Source: Canna indica
Lineage: Eukaryota; Streptophyta; Magnoliopsida; Zingiberales; Cannaceae
Reading direction: 5' to 3'
DNA length: 64,000 nt
Assembly: GCA_034359265.1 (NCBI GenBank)
Contig: CP136891.1
Span: 43,144,001 to 43,208,000 of the forward strand
The notes beneath the pieces were generated by a model. The model was not told the DNA's origin, did no database searches, and was given only the letters and a program-made list of their open reading frames with translations. Each line of letters opens with the position of its first letter. Position 1 is the stretch's first letter. The position numbers were made by a program, and so were the translations under genes. This document shows, one piece after another, positions 35,661-48,500 of this stretch.

Positions 35661-36966
35661 TGTTGGTGAAATGGCCTACAGTAGAGAGGGGTGAATAGTG
35701 TGTTATCTAAATATTTTTCCCTAAATTTGATTTTAATCATTTCTTAGATTACTTAGATAATTCATAAATCCAGTAGTAAGTGGAAGCAAGATATAAATGA
35801 TAAGAAATAAGAAATGCAAGGTAAATAATGCTAACACAATTATTTATAGTGGTTCGGCCCCAATGCCTACTCCACTACCTAAGCACTCCGCTTAGGATTT
35901 CCAAACTAAATCCACAAAATTATGAGTAGCTTACAATTGAGGACTTTACACCGGAAAGACCCTACACTCACCTCGAAGGAACTTTCACAACCGGAAGTAT
36001 CCCGCCTTCCTACCGAGTGAGCTTTCTCACCGCAATTCCTAATTAAGACCTACTCCTAACTTAGTTTGCACAAGTGGCTTTACACCTTCTACACCAAGGT
36101 AACCACTTACACACTAGACCACACACTAGGTGTTCTTACAAACTCAAGTAAATTAAAGTAAAAAACAAATCAAAAACAAATCTATTACAAGAAGGAGGTG
36201 AAGAGAACTTATCACAATGAAAGCACCTCTTCTTCTTGAGCCTAGCACCCTTGATGAGCCCTCCAATGAAGAACACTTGAAGATGAGGGATCAAGAGCTA
36301 GGTTTGAAGTATTTGATCAATGAGAAGCTTAGAGGATGCTAAAGATCACTCTTTGAGGTTTATGAGCATCATGGAAGGCATGGAAGAGAGTTTGGAGTTG
36401 GTATTTATAACCCGTCAAACACAAGGTGTCATGAATGAGCGTTTTTATGCCCGTTGGCGACGCCCGGTCGCCTGCCGGTCGACCGACCGAGAGACCGCGG
36501 GCATACTGCCACTTTCTGGCATACTTCGGTTGACCAACTAGTCAACCGAATTTGCTACTGCCAATTTTTTACCACATTCGGTTGACCAAATTACCTTCTG
36601 CCCGATTTCTTCTTCTGCCGGTCGACCGAATCTGGGCAGAGCAATTTTCTTGTGAATTTTTCTTACGCGCTTCATTTTTGGGTTCTGGCCTTCAGCGTGC
36701 GTCAACTTGGAGAGCTTTCCATGTGTTCTTTAGACTTGTCCAAGACATCTTTGGTGCACACGTCGTACTTCTAGAGATTTCCACGACGAACCTGAACGCG
36801 TCGATCATTGTCCTTCTGATTTTCCAATTTCTTCGATATTTTCGATTGAGGACATCGAGTGCTAATCGATATGAAACCTGAAAATATTTCTCAATGAAAC
36901 ATTAGTTCCATGTTTGTTATCATCAAAACCGAGATTAAGACCAAGGTAGAAAACCTTAGGCCAACA
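35661..36966 (-). repeat. 5' LTR of element C
   Basis: It runs from TGTTGGTGAAATGG to GGCCAACA. The TATA box (TATTTATA) is at 36402-36409 with a palindrome cluster at about 36466-36630. It is very similar to the 3' LTR outside the cluster, where both indels and substitutions concentrate. Confidence 0.85.
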
Positions 36967-37764
36967 CCAATCATCTAGCCGCAACCTCACCCTGAAGAAG
37001 CCTCTTGAAGTTCTTATAAGAACGTCCATAGGCCCTTCTGCGTCCCCTTGGCTTAAAAGAAGGAGAAAAATACTTTGAGAATCGGCTCTACTCCGAGGAA
37101 CTCCATCAAAATCTCCAAAATGTAGACAAATACTCAACTGTTCTGGTGAAGCTGCATCTTGGCGAGGTTCGCTCGAGTCAGCACCCCGCACTCAAAAGCA
37201 GTAAAATCAATTGGACACCGAGATCCTCAAATATAGTCTGGTACACAAAGAAGAATTCAGGATCCCTCTTAGAATGATATATAGACCATATCCTCTGAAG
37301 AATAGGGGAGACACTCGTAAGCATCATCGTAACCAGAATGAGAAAGCGATATGCCTTTGCAGAAAGCCTCAATAGTGCATTTAGGGTCGAGGTCTAGACT
37401 CAGTGAAAACCGAGCTCGCTAGAAGCGTGCTTGGGGTCGTGTTGTTCATTTAGAGCATGTCGGGCTGAGCCAGAGGCCGCATTTAGTGTCGAGGACCGAA
37501 CTTGGTGGAAACCGAGCTCGCTAAAAGTGCACTTGGGGTCATTGGGGGCGTAGGAGACCGTAATAGGCACTGAGGCCGGTGAGCCAAACTAGTGAAAACC
37601 GAGCTCTGGTTGTTGTTAGAATTTAAGTATGGCGCTAAGGCCGGTGAGTTAGGCTGGTGAAAACCAAGTCCCGGTCACTATAGAGGCTTTGTAATGCTAA
37701 TAACAGTGGCGTTGGGCCAAGGGGGGATGGTCTGTCACATGGGTCGAGGGCCGCTGTGAGACTC
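36967..37764. other. Unassigned DNA with hairpin subrepeats (gypsy-related)
   Basis: No recognised gene is seen in 36967-37380. At about 37380-37740, three to four diverged subrepeats of about 105 bp contain GTGAAAACCGAGCTCG and GCATGTCGGGCTGAGCCAGAGGC. The same subrepeats occur inverted at 41440-41740. They flank the gypsy pol remnant and probably belong to its LTR or untranslated region. Confidence 0.5.
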
Positions 37765-38902
37765 TGTTGGATGAATGTCCACTCTAGAAGGGGGGGGGGG
37801 GAATTGAATAGTATGTAGGTTACTTTTACGTTCAATTGAATTCTTTTTCGATTTTAATCAACTCAACTAGCCTATTCAAGTTTCTTGATCCTTAGTGCGA
37901 CTAGATGCAATTACAATCAAATTGAGCACAAGTAAGAATCAAATTGAGCAATCAAGATTGCAATGCAAACAAGAAATATATAGTGGTTCAGCCATTCCCG
38001 CCTACTCCACTACCTTGGCTCCTCACCAAAAGATTTCTAACCTTAACACTTTATAGATTGATAGTTTTTCTAAGAATATAATGAGGACTTATCCCTCAAC
38101 CCTAGAGGCGGACCTCAACACCTATTCTCTAGCAAAACAACAATCTACAATACACCAAGGTGTTTACATGCATACCTTACAAGCTACACTCAAAATCGAT
38201 ACAAAATAATGTAAAAACAAACTTGATGAAGCTCCAACGCGTCCCCTCCAAGCACTTCAAGGCTTTGAGTATGGATTTCTCGTTGAAGGCAAAGCTTGAT
38301 GAAGTGAGGATAGATTAGGGCTTAAGATCAACTCTTTTAGGCTCAAAAACTCTTAGGATGGACTCAAAGATCAAGAGAGTTGGGGAGGCATGTATAAGGC
38401 TCTTATTTAAGCCAAGAGGAGAGGGCCAAAAGAGCCATTTGCAACGGGTAGAAAATTGCCCATTGACGCCGCCGGTCGGTGGCCGGCTGATGGCCGATCG
38501 ACTGGTCGAGAGACCGGCCACTGACCGGAAGCCACTACCCATTTTGGGCCTTCGCTGGTCGGTGACCGGCCGTCGACCGCCCATCGACCGGTACCCAAAA
38601 AATAGCCTAGTTTTGTTGATTTTTCTCCACGATGTTTGTTTTCGGGTTTCGTTTTTAGGGTTTTGACTTGGGGCATATTACAAACAAGTTGACTTAAGGC
38701 CTTAGAAGGATTTTACAATCATTTCAAAATTCTACACCTAACTTCTGACTTGATCGCCTCCAAAGCCGTCGACACTTGACTTTCCGCGATTCTTCCACGA
38801 TTTTCTGACGAACTTCGTGCGCGTATCGATCGCCCAACCTGAGATCGAACACTTGATAAGTTTTTAATCATCAAAATCAAGATGGTGACCAAGGCCAACA
38901 AG
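37765..38902 (-). mobile_element. Solo LTR G (copia family, minus orientation)
   Basis: It runs from TGTTGGATGAATG to CCAAGGCCAACA, about 1.14 kb. A palindrome-type cluster of GACCGGCC, GGTCGGTG and CATCGACCGGT lies at 38463-38600. TATA-like TTATTTAAG lies near 38402-38410, and the R/U5 block TATAGTGGTTCAGCC at about 37979. The cluster favours CCGG-type half sites, so it is the most diverged member. Flanks GACTC and AGTTC do not give a clean duplication. A poly-G run is at 37789-37801. Confidence 0.75.
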
Positions 38903-40990
38903 TTCCTCCTGCACGTTATGCGATGACTACAAGTAATTTCAGACACAAGGGAAATGTGCATAATAGAAAGAGTAATTTAATTGTTAAATGTCATAGTGAT
39001 ACGTTGTATCGCACCGAGAGTTAAGCTCAGCTTACACATGGTGGAGCCTCGTTAAAAACCTTTCATGGGAAAAACCCAAAGGGAAAAAACTGTAATGTAG
39101 GGAAAAGAGTACTTCATCAACACTATAATCGAAGGATGAAAGATTAGCTGTAGTAGGCCCGTAGAGAGGTCGCGTTCCACGACCGTGGGAGTTCTCATCC
39201 AGAGAGCTTAGCAATTCTGTATGTGCCTTTTCCAAGGACTTATTTGATTCGGTAGGGGCCTTCCCAGTTGAGAGCGATCTTACATTCTCCAGTTGGCTTT
39301 CTTTGTAGTTGGCCTTTCGGAGAATGAGGTCCCCTTCTGCGAAACTTCTGGGCCTGACACATTTGTCATACTTCTAGGCTATCTTGAGTTTCATTGCTTC
39401 TTCTCTGATTTTGGCGAGCTCTTGCTCTTCTTTGATGAGATCGAGCTCAGCGTGTTAGGTTTCTAAGTTGCTTTATTCCTCGAAGGCGATCCTGCAGAGG
39501 TTGGGCTCTGTGATCTCAACAGGGATCATGGCCTCTGAACTATAGACAAGCCGGTAAGGGGTCTCCGAAATGGAGGATTGGGTAGTTGTATTGTAACCCA
39601 TAGTACTTCGGGTAGTTCTTCGACCCAGTGTTCCTTGATCTGGTCGAGTTTCTTTTTCATTCATGTTAGAATGACCTTGTTGGCTGCTTTAGCTAAGCCA
39701 TTTGTCTGTGGGGTTCTATGGATGAAAAGAGTTGTCAGATGCCAAGGTTCGAGCATAACTCTTGGAATTGTCAATCCGTGAATTGTGTCCCATTGTCATT
39801 GACGAGCTCGCATGGTATTCTGTACCTACAAATGATGTTTTTCCAAACAAATTTCTGGACTTTGTCAGCCACAATTGAGGACAAGGGTTCAGCCTTTATC
39901 CATTTGGTAAAGTAGTCGATCGCTATGAGTAGAAACTTGATTTGCCCTAGTGCTGGGGAAATAGGCCAAGGAGGTCGATGCCCCACTTATGGAATGACCA
40001 ACTAGTGTCCGAGATGTGAAGTGGCTCGAGGGGCAGTTATGAGATCTCGTCTTTGGCATTTGTCACATTTTTTGACATGGAGACTGCAGTCTATTTTCAT
40101 GTTTGGCCAAAATTAAGTAACCGGCCCAGAGGATTTTGGTGGCCAGGGACCTTCGTCTGGTGTGGCTACTGCATATGCCGTCATGGACTTCCGCCATTAT
40201 GGTGTCTATTCGGGGTTGGGTGACGCACTTGAGAAGCGGTCAAGAGTATCCTCTCTTAAAGAGTTGCTCGTCAAAGAGCGTATAATAGCTTGTCATTCTT
40301 TTGAATTTACTTGGGTTGGAGGTGTGCTTCGGTATTTTGCCTCGTTTGAGGTAGTTTTTGTAGGGGGTTCTCTAGTATGCAATTTGTTCGAGTAATTGGA
40401 CCTTAGCTGAGGTGTCGGCTGGCTGGATGCTCGGTTGTCCGAGGACTTGTTGGATGACCGACCTATTGTTTTGGGGCTTTTTGGCACTGGTAAGTTTGGA
40501 TAACAGGTCGGCTATTTTCTTCCTGACGTATGTGCCGAATGACGCAACTGTCAAAGTTAACGATTAAGGAATGCACTAGTGATAGATACCTTTCAAGGGA
40601 TGGGTCCCTTGCTTGGCAAGTGCCATTAGCATGTCCTACAATAAGTTGCGAGTCGCTATTTACAACTATATTTTTTAGGCATTCACTTCCTGGGTGAGCT
40701 TTAGCTCGGCGATCAAAGCTTCATACTCTGCCTGGTTGTTGCTGGCTTTGAATTGGAATTGGAGGGACTGCTCTAGGGCAATTCCTTGGCCATTCTTTAG
40801 AATGATGCCTGTTATGCTTCCCTTTTCGTTGGAGGCGTTATCCACGAATAGTGTCCAAGTCTCAACCTGTTCAGGGGTGTCCTCTTGGTCGGTGAATTCG
40901 ACGACGATGTCGACCAGAGCTTGGGCTTTGATGGAATCTCTGGGTTGGTATTCGATGCTAAACTTTGAGAGTTCTACTAATCAGAATATC
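38903..40990 (-). pseudogene. Ty3/gypsy pol remnant (RNase H, integrase)
   Basis: On the minus strand, 40990-40560 reads as RNase H with ALVDIVVEF, WTLFVDNASNEKGS and FQFKASNNQAEYEALIAEL. These are typical of plant gypsy elements with a second RNase H, such as Tat. At about 39986-39771 lies the integrase core with FLLIAIDYFTKWIKAEPLSS and a VNDNGTQF motif. At about 39664-39473 lies the integrase C-terminal SETPYRLVYSSEAMIPVEI region. The order fits one pol read from 40990 down to about 39050. Several stops and frameshifts break it. The assignment to Tat is from motif memory only. Confidence 0.8.
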
Positions 40991-41029
40991 ATCTACTAAC
41001 CAGATCTTGGGCTTTGATGGAACCCCATC

Positions 41030-41367
41030 AGCCGACACCCTGAAAATAGCCAGATTTTCCTGATTTTTCTACGCGATGATCGTTTCCAGGTTTCGTCTTT
41101 GGGTTTGGTTCTTTAGGGGTCCAAGCATCATGTCGAGGATTTTACAATTTATCTAGACATCCTAAATCTAGACTCTATCTTCTCGACAAATTCGAGCGCG
41201 TCGACCAACGTCCTTTTGATTTTCCGATTTCTCCAATATTTCCGATCGTAGACGTTGTGCGCTAACCGATATGGAACCTCAAAATAATTCTCCACGAAAT
41301 CATTATTTCAATGTTTGTTATCATCAAAACCGAGATTAATACCAAGGTTGGAAACATTAGGCCAACA
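41030..41367 (-). repeat. Fragment of a copia LTR (U3 end)
   Basis: The fragment ends AACATTAGGCCAACA at 41367. It contains GTTTGTTATCATCAAAACCG and ATATGGAACCTC, matching the U3 start of LTRs A, C and F. It lacks the palindrome cluster, TATA box and R/U5. Near its left edge CTTGGGCTTTGATGGAA occurs twice (40921 and 41007), a likely breakpoint duplication. Confidence 0.7.
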
Positions 41368-41760
41368 TCGGTTCCCCCCAGTCTAAAGCTCGAACTCGAC
41401 CCCTCATTCAGTGACCAGAACTTGGTCTTCACCAGTTTGGCTCACCAACCTCAGTGCCTATCTTGGGCTCCTACTCCCTCGGCAACCCTAAGCGTGCTTC
41501 TCATGAGCTCGGTTTTCACCAAGTTTGGTCACCGGCCCTAAACACGGCCTCTGGCTCAACCCGACACACTCTAAACGAGCAACACGACCCCAAGCGCGCT
41601 TCTCGCGAGCTCGGTTTTCACCGAGTTTGGTCCTCGGCCCGAAATGCGACCTCTGGCTCAGCCCGACATGCTCTAAACGAGCAACATGACCCCAAGTGCG
41701 CTTTTCACGAGCTTAGTTTTCACCGAGTCTAGTCATTACCTCCTAGAGACACTATTATCA
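41368..41760. repeat. Hairpin subrepeats, inverted relative to 37380-37740
   Basis: Two to three units of about 105 bp contain GAGCTCGGTTTTCACC and GCTCAGCCCGACATGCTCTA. Each carries a perfect hairpin stem CTCGGT/ACCGAG around a 4-base loop. Confidence 0.65.
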
Positions 41761-43117
41761 ACCTCAAGACCCCTACACAACTCTTCGCGCATGGCTCCCG
41801 AACAGAAACCTCAGCCTCCAAAGTTATCACTTTTAGCCTTAGTGCCCTTACGGAATTAGAACTCGGGTTTCACTGATTCGCCTTAATGGTTGTCACACCT
41901 TTATGTGTGGCCCTAGCGCCTTACTCATGGATACCAAAACAGATAAACCCAATTTTAGATACTATTCTAATCAAAACATGTAGGGAACAAAACTTCAGCA
42001 GGAGCCGATAACTCGGCAAGAAGCACAACATGGATGGATAAGGAAGATATCTTTTTCATTCATAAAGTCTCGCAAAGGGAATAGTTACATTTACAAACCC
42101 ATAAAGAGCTACTCATCAACGAAAAAAACTAGCAAATTTCCAGCAAAGCATATACTTGGAAAGTATTCCAAAAACATCATCATCGACCAAACTGTGCAGA
42201 CAAGAACTCAGACTTAGGGTTCTGCTACCAGGATTTAACGCCAAACGCAGACCTAGTCATAGAACCTCCTGCAACTCAGGAGTTGGAGGACGAGAAGAAA
42301 AGGAATTCAAAGCATCGGCACGACAAACTAAGAACCACTAACAAGGTTCTAGCCAGCACAACACTAGATACTTGGAACCATGGACACGACTTCGTCGTAA
42401 GCCCGATGGTACAAACCCACACTTTGAACTCTTTCTCTCGCCTCCATCTTTAAGCCCGATAGTGCAAACCCACAACGAATGATGAACCCTTCGCCAGCCA
42501 AACAAGAGCAAGCCCCAGAGGGACGATAATCTTCGACAACTCCTAGTCCATAATTCAAAAAACACACAAGCAAGGGGCTATTTCTTGGCCTGGAATAAGA
42601 ACCGTCGCCGTAACTGACGGATCAACGAGGCCTATTTTCTGTCAAACTACAACTGGCGCTCAATGATTTGGGAACCGATTACCGAATCTTTACTCATGAT
42701 TGCTTTTCTATCGAGATATCTACCTCACAAGTGGCAGACATCCGGAAGAGCTCACACAAGCATCACATCCAGTCCGAATATCGAAGCAATACATAAAAAG
42801 CTACAGACTCATACCGTAATCAACCAAGGTCATGAAGGCCGACCTCACTTAGAGGTCATCATGCAGTATAACAAACTCCGACCGAGCTCGAGGGCTATGG
42901 ACTGGACTAGGACTATTGGGCCGGTCGGGTTAGACACAACAACGCCCCACTGCCCATCCCAAGCCGAACCAAGCGGCTCCACCTAGGAGGCTTCACCTAG
43001 CTACGCCCCTGAACCAGATCCGAGCCATATCAAGTGGACCTACCCGGGGACCCCACCCGACTATACAAGAATTTTTGCATGCTTCCTTATCATGAGGGAT
43101 ACGCCATTACAAGCCTC
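41761..43117. other. Unassigned, probably gypsy-derived
   Basis: No gene could be supported. There is scattered similarity of phrase to the untranslated parts of gypsy elements, but no domain. The sequence continues on the far side of element D at 50477, after the GGCCC duplication. Confidence 0.4.
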
Positions 43118-43122
43118 GGCCC

Positions 43123-44445
43123 TATTGGCTTAAGGGTTTCTTTTAAGTCTCGATCTTTATTTTGATGATAACAAACAAGTATTTAATCTATGTGCGAAGT
43201 TTTGAGTTCAGGTTGAGGTTGCGATAAGCATGCGAAGTTCGTTCAAACGAAACGAAAGAAAAGACCGTTGAAGAAACGAAAGAAGAAAACGTCAAAGAAA
43301 GGGTCGGGTTTAGATCAAGTAGAAATCATGTAATATACCCTTAGGATGATCTTATCCCAAGCCAAATTATAAAATTATCTAAGTTAAAACTTGGTAACTA
43401 AACCCATAAAAAAACATGTAAAAAATTCAAAGTAAAAATCAGCCTCAGCCTGAGTTCGGTCGACCGAACAAGGCAGAAGTTTGGCAGTAGCCTATTCAGT
43501 CGACCGAATGATGCCAAAAAATGGCAGACAGGTCGACTGAAGTCGGTGAAGCATTGGTGAAAGGCTACGACGGTCGACCGACTGGTCGACCAACCGAAGC
43601 CAAAATTAGGTAGAAGGCGCATTGGTCGATCGATCTATCGACCGGATTGAAGATTGCAGATAGCGCGTCTGGCTTCCCTGCATCGGTCGACCGAATAACG
43701 CTAAAAACACACATAAAGGGTAGCGATCGATCGGTCGATCGATCGACGATCGACTGAACGATTGTAACGGCTAGTTTTCTACCCGTTGAATCGCCGTTCA
43801 GCTGAGGTGTTATAAATACCCCTCACCTACCTTCTTAAAAACTCCTTAGAGAATTAATTGAGCATTCAATAAGTGATTAAAAGCCTTCAAAGTGATTGAT
43901 TTGCTGCGCCCTAATCTTCCGTCAAAATCCTCTTCAAGCGCCTGCTTCCCTCAACTCTACTGCAACTCGAGTCTATCTTCTGGCAAGTTGAAGGCGTGAA
44001 GGCTTGGGAAAAGAGATGTGGTTCCTCTCTCTATTCTTAAAGCTCTTTTGCATTGTATTTGAAGTTTTATTTTAGACTTGATTTCAATCTGTAATAGTTG
44101 TTAGGTGTGCTAGAGAAACACTTAGGGGAAACTTTGTAGAGTTGTGTTTTGCCTAGGTGAATAGGTTTGAGGGGTTCTCAAAGAGGTGAGAAGAGTGTCC
44201 TCAATTGTATTCTAAGGGAAACACAAGTTCTATAAAGTAGTGGTTAGAAATCCTTGGTGAGGAGCCAAGATAGTGGAGTAGGCAGTTGGCCAAACCACTA
44301 TAATTACTCTTGTCTGCATTGCTTTCTTATTTGCCTATTATTGTTCTTAATATTTGATCACATCCATTGTTAAGAAACACTTGCACTTAATTGAAGTTAA
44401 ATTTGAGTAAAAAGAAAAAAATGATTAAAAAAGAAAAGGGGACAT
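43123..44445 (+). repeat. 5' LTR of element D, 3'-truncated
   Basis: Matches 49058-50471 at about 95 percent outside the palindrome cluster, then breaks off after GGGGACAT. The 3' LTR continues there with about 55 more bases ending ACAACA. The cluster is at 43458-43758, with a TATA box TATAAATA at 43811-43818. Confidence 0.88.
43458..43758. promoter_or_regulatory. Palindrome cluster and TATA box in U3 of LTR D
   Basis: Carries several GGTCGACCGA sites and a GATCGATCGGTCGATCGATC run near 43725-43750. The last site is about 53 bp upstream of the TATA box at 43811. The matching cluster in the 3' LTR (49393-49740) is about 45 bp longer and arranged differently. Confidence 0.6.
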
Positions 44446-44449
44446 GAGC

Positions 44450-45517
44450 ACCTTGAAGATCACCGAGCTCATTGGGTCTCTCATGACACATGAGACCCAC
44501 ATGAAGCAATATTAGGAGGAGGATGCCCCCGAAGGCAAGATCATTGCCTTAAAAGCATCACATCGAGCAGAAGAGTCGTCATCATCCAAGGAAGATAAGG
44601 ATGATGTTGAAGAAATGGCAATTCTAGCAAGAAGATTTATGAGTTTCATGAGGGGAGGCATGAGGAAGGGAAGAGGAGGCTACACATTCTACCATTGCAA
44701 CAAGACCGGGCATCTAAGGAGGGATTGCCCACTTCTCAAGATAGCTTCCACCTCCAACCCTCACAAAATGGAAAAATACAAGAAGAAGAAGAAGGCAATG
44801 ATGGCAACATGGGATGAAAGCGAGGCCTCATCGAGTGAAGAAGAAGCAAAGAGTGAAAAGGCAAATCTTTGCTTGATGCCAAATGATGATGAGGTAAGAT
44901 TTACTTTCAGTGAAGTTTCTTTTACTCAAGAAGAACTAAAAAGTGAATTTGAACAAATGCATGATGAATTTAATGCTATTAGGAGAAAATTTAGAGACCT
45001 TAAAAAGGACAATAAATCTTTAGAGCTTGAGAATGATAGTTTATTACTCACATGCAATGCCTTAAGAAAAGAAGTAGACACCCTTAAGGAGGAGACACAC
45101 ACCCTAGAGAAAGCTAAGAAGTTACTGGAAAATGACAACAAAAAATTAGAAGATGAAAACAAGTATTTAAGTGATCAAGTAGAGTACTTGAATAATAGCA
45201 TGCTAACATTAAAAAGGGAACTTTGCATGCTCAATGAAAAGATGACAATCATACAAAATGCCATGCCTAAGGTTGTCCATAAAAAGAAATCATCACACTC
45301 CCATGCTCACACACACACTAGAAGAAAATTTAATGAAAATTATTTTTCTTGTGGCATATTTGGCCATATGGCCAAGGATTGTGCTTTGAGGAGGAACCCA
45401 CATGCAAGATTTACATGGGTTCCCAAAATGACTAACACTCAAGGACCCAAGAGAATTTGGGTACCTAAAATGGTTTCTTCTCCTTTTGTAGATGGAGAAG
45501 CATCCTCAAGCAAGTAG
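44450..45517 (+). pseudogene. Copia gag of element D, N-terminally truncated
   Basis: The remaining gag begins STLKITELIGSLMTHETHMK (44450), with a stop after KQY near 44514. The longest frame opens at 44615. A first zinc knuckle, CNKTGHLRRDC, lies near 44700-44730. A long coiled coil follows (about 44890-45250). A second knuckle-like CGIFGHMAKDC lies near 45352-45384, then a WVPKM repeat. The 3' end overlaps the protease start at 45492. The missing N-terminal UBN2 part and the internal stop make it non-functional. Confidence 0.85.
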
Positions 45518-48500
45518 AAGCACTTGGATATTGGATAGCGGTTGCTCAAAGTACATGACGACTGACATCAACTTATTTGCAACCCTATCAAGCAAAGATG
45601 GTGGACATGTCACATTTGGAGACAATGCCAAAGGTAAGATTGTTGGCATTGGTGACATAGGTATACTCCCTTACCCATGTATTAAGAATGTTTTATTAGT
45701 TGATGGGTTAAAACATAATTTGATTAGCATATCACAATTATGTGACAATGGATACATAATTATTTTTGAAGCATCTAAATGTATCATTAGAAGTGCACCA
45801 TCAAATGATATCATGTTTATTGGAAATAGGCAAGAAAATGTCTACACCTTAGAATTAAATGTCTTGCCAAATCCCCATGTTAGATGCTTAGTTGCCATGG
45901 AGAATGACTCTTGGTTGTGGCATAGAAGGCTAGGACATGCTAGCATGAGCATCATCCAAGAAATATCTAGGAAAGAATTAGTTAAAGGCTTACCCAAGAT
46001 AAAATTTGAAAAAGACAAACTTTGTGATGCATGTCAACTAGGTAAGCAAGTCAAATCTTCATTTCATAGCATTAATCAAGTTAGTACATCTAGAATTCTT
46101 GAGCTTGTGCACATGGATCTCTTTGGTCCATGTGATGTAGCTAGTCTAGGTGGAAAGCTATATTGTTATGTATTAATTGATGATTTTTCTAGATTTACAT
46201 GAGTTTTCTTTTTGGCCAAGAAAAATGAAACCTTTGACTTTTTCAAAAAGTTTACAAAGAAAGTTACAAATGAAAAAGGAGTTTCAATTTTAAAAATTAG
46301 AAGTGATAATGGAGGGGAGTTTAAAAATGAATTTTTTTTCCAAGTTTTGTTATGATTTGGGTATTGAATATACCTTTTCTTCCCCTAGGACCCCTCAACA
46401 AAATGGGGTGGTTGAAAGGAAAAATAGAATCTTACAAGAGATGGCTAGGACTATGCTATGCGAAAAAAAATTACCTAAGTATTTTTGGGCTGAAGCCATA
46501 AATACCTCTTGCTATGTTCTTAATCGAGTTTTATTAAGACCTAAAATTAAGAAAACACCTTTTGAGATTTGGAATGGTAAAATCCCAAATGTGGGATATT
46601 TTCATGTTTTTGGATGCAAATATTTTATATTAAATACTAAGGAGAATTTAGGAAAATTTGATTCTAAATTCGATGAAGGGGTTTTCCTAGGTTACTCCAT
46701 TGATTCTAAGGCATATAGATTTTACAATCGTAGAACCATGATTGTTGAAGAATCTATGCATGTCACGTTTAATAAAACTAATGATTCTTCTAGATAGAAA
46801 TGTGAAGATTGTGAATGTAGGTGAGGAACTTGAGGATCTCACACTTCATGACAAAGAGGTGGAGGATGAAGATAATGAGGAAACTCAACATGAAGATCCA
46901 CCATCCTCGAATCTACCTCAAGTTGAAGATGAAGAAGAAGAAACTCTACCGCCTCTCCCTAAAGGATATCGGTTGGTGAGGGATCATCCAATGGATCAAG
47001 TCATTGGAGAACTTTCAACGGGAGTGGTAACGCGCTCTAAACTCAAGAATGTTTGTCAATATGTAGCTTTTGTGTCTCAAGTAGAGCCTAAGAACATTAA
47101 GGAAGCAATAGAAGATGAGTTTTGGGTACTAGCTATGCAAGAAGAACTCAACCAATTTGCTATAAATGATGTATAAGACTTAGTACCTTGACCTAGTGAA
47201 CAAACTATAATTGGGACTAAATGGGTTTTTAGAAATAAGCTAGATGAAGATGGATTAGTCATTAGAAACAAAGCTAGGTTAGTGGCGCAAGGGTATAATC
47301 AACAAGAAGGGGTAGATTATAATGAAACTTATGCTCCCGTAGCTAGATTAGAAGCAATTAGAATGCTTTTGGCATATGCTAGCTTTAAGGGTTTAACTTT
47401 TCCAAATGGATGTTAAAAGTGCATTTTTAAATGGTTTCATTAGTGAAGAAGTTTATGTTGAACAACCCCCCGGGTTTGAAAGTTTTGAGTTTCCAAACCA
47501 TGTTTTCAAACTTAAAAAAACATTATATGGTTTAAAACAAGCCCCTAGGGCTTGGTATGAAAGGCTTTCAAACTTTTTAATAGAACAAGGTTTTAATGTA
47601 GGAAAAACCGATGTTTCACTATTTATTAAGCATCATAATTTTTGGTGCTACTAATGAAATGCTTTGTAAGTGGTTTGCTAAATGTATGCAAGATGAGTTT
47701 GAGATGAGCATGATGGGAGAGCTCTCCTTCATGCTTGGTCTCCAAATCAAGCAAACCAACGAAGGAATCTTCATCAATCAAGCCAAGTACACAAAGGAGC
47801 TCATCAAAAGATTTGGGATGAATGAAGCCAAGATAGCTTCTACACCAATGAGCACATCCATCAAGCTTGACAAAGATGAAGAGGGTGTCAAAGTTGACGA
47901 AAAATGATATCGAGGTATGATTGGTAGCCTTCTTTACTTAACCGCAAGTAGACCCGATATCATGTTTAGCGTCTGTGTATGTGCTAGGTTTCAAACTTGC
48001 CCTAGAATGTCTCATTGAAGTGCGGTCAAACGCATATTTAGATATTTAAATGGCACGACGATTGACTTAGGGCAATGGTATCCATGCCATACATCATTTT
48101 GATTTAATCGGTTTTTTGGATGCGGATTTTTCCGAGTGTAAAGTAGATAGAATAAGCACTAGTGGGTGTTGTCAATTCTTAGAAGCGAGTCTTGTTTCTT
48201 GGTTCTCAAAGAAACAAAACTCAGTTGCACTTTCAACTACCGAAGCAGAATACATCGCTACGGCTAGTTGTTATGCACAAGTCCTTTGGATGAAACAAAC
48301 CCTTTTAGACTATGGACTTGAGTATTCTTGCATACCTATTCATTGTGATAATACTAGTGCAATAAATTTAACAAAGAATCCTATTTTACACTCTAGAACT
48401 AAGCATATTGACCTTAGGCACCATTTTCTGAGGGATAATGTGACTAAGGGAAATATATCGGTAGAATTTGTATCCACCGACAAACAACTTGCCGATATAT

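Larger units (their letters stand above)
31298..36966 (-). mobile_element. Gag-only copia element C with two LTRs
   Basis: The LTRs are 31298-32613 (3' LTR) and 35661-36966 (5' LTR), about 1.31 kb each, in minus orientation. The primer-binding site on the minus strand just below 35661 reads TAGTATCAGAGCGGG. The polypurine tract is next to 32614 (minus GGGAGAGATT). Between them lie an intact gag and about 1.65 kb of AT-rich non-coding DNA (32614-34270). Protease, integrase, RT and RNase H are all absent. Flanking 5-mers are TCTAT and CCAAT, not a clean target-site duplication. Copy A has the same layout, so this is a family and not a single deletion. It fits plant TR-GAG elements. Confidence 0.88.

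Noticed and set aside
39578..40999. Plus-strand ORFs opposite the gypsy pol
   Set aside because: The minus strand gives recognisable RNase H and integrase, so these are antisense shadows.
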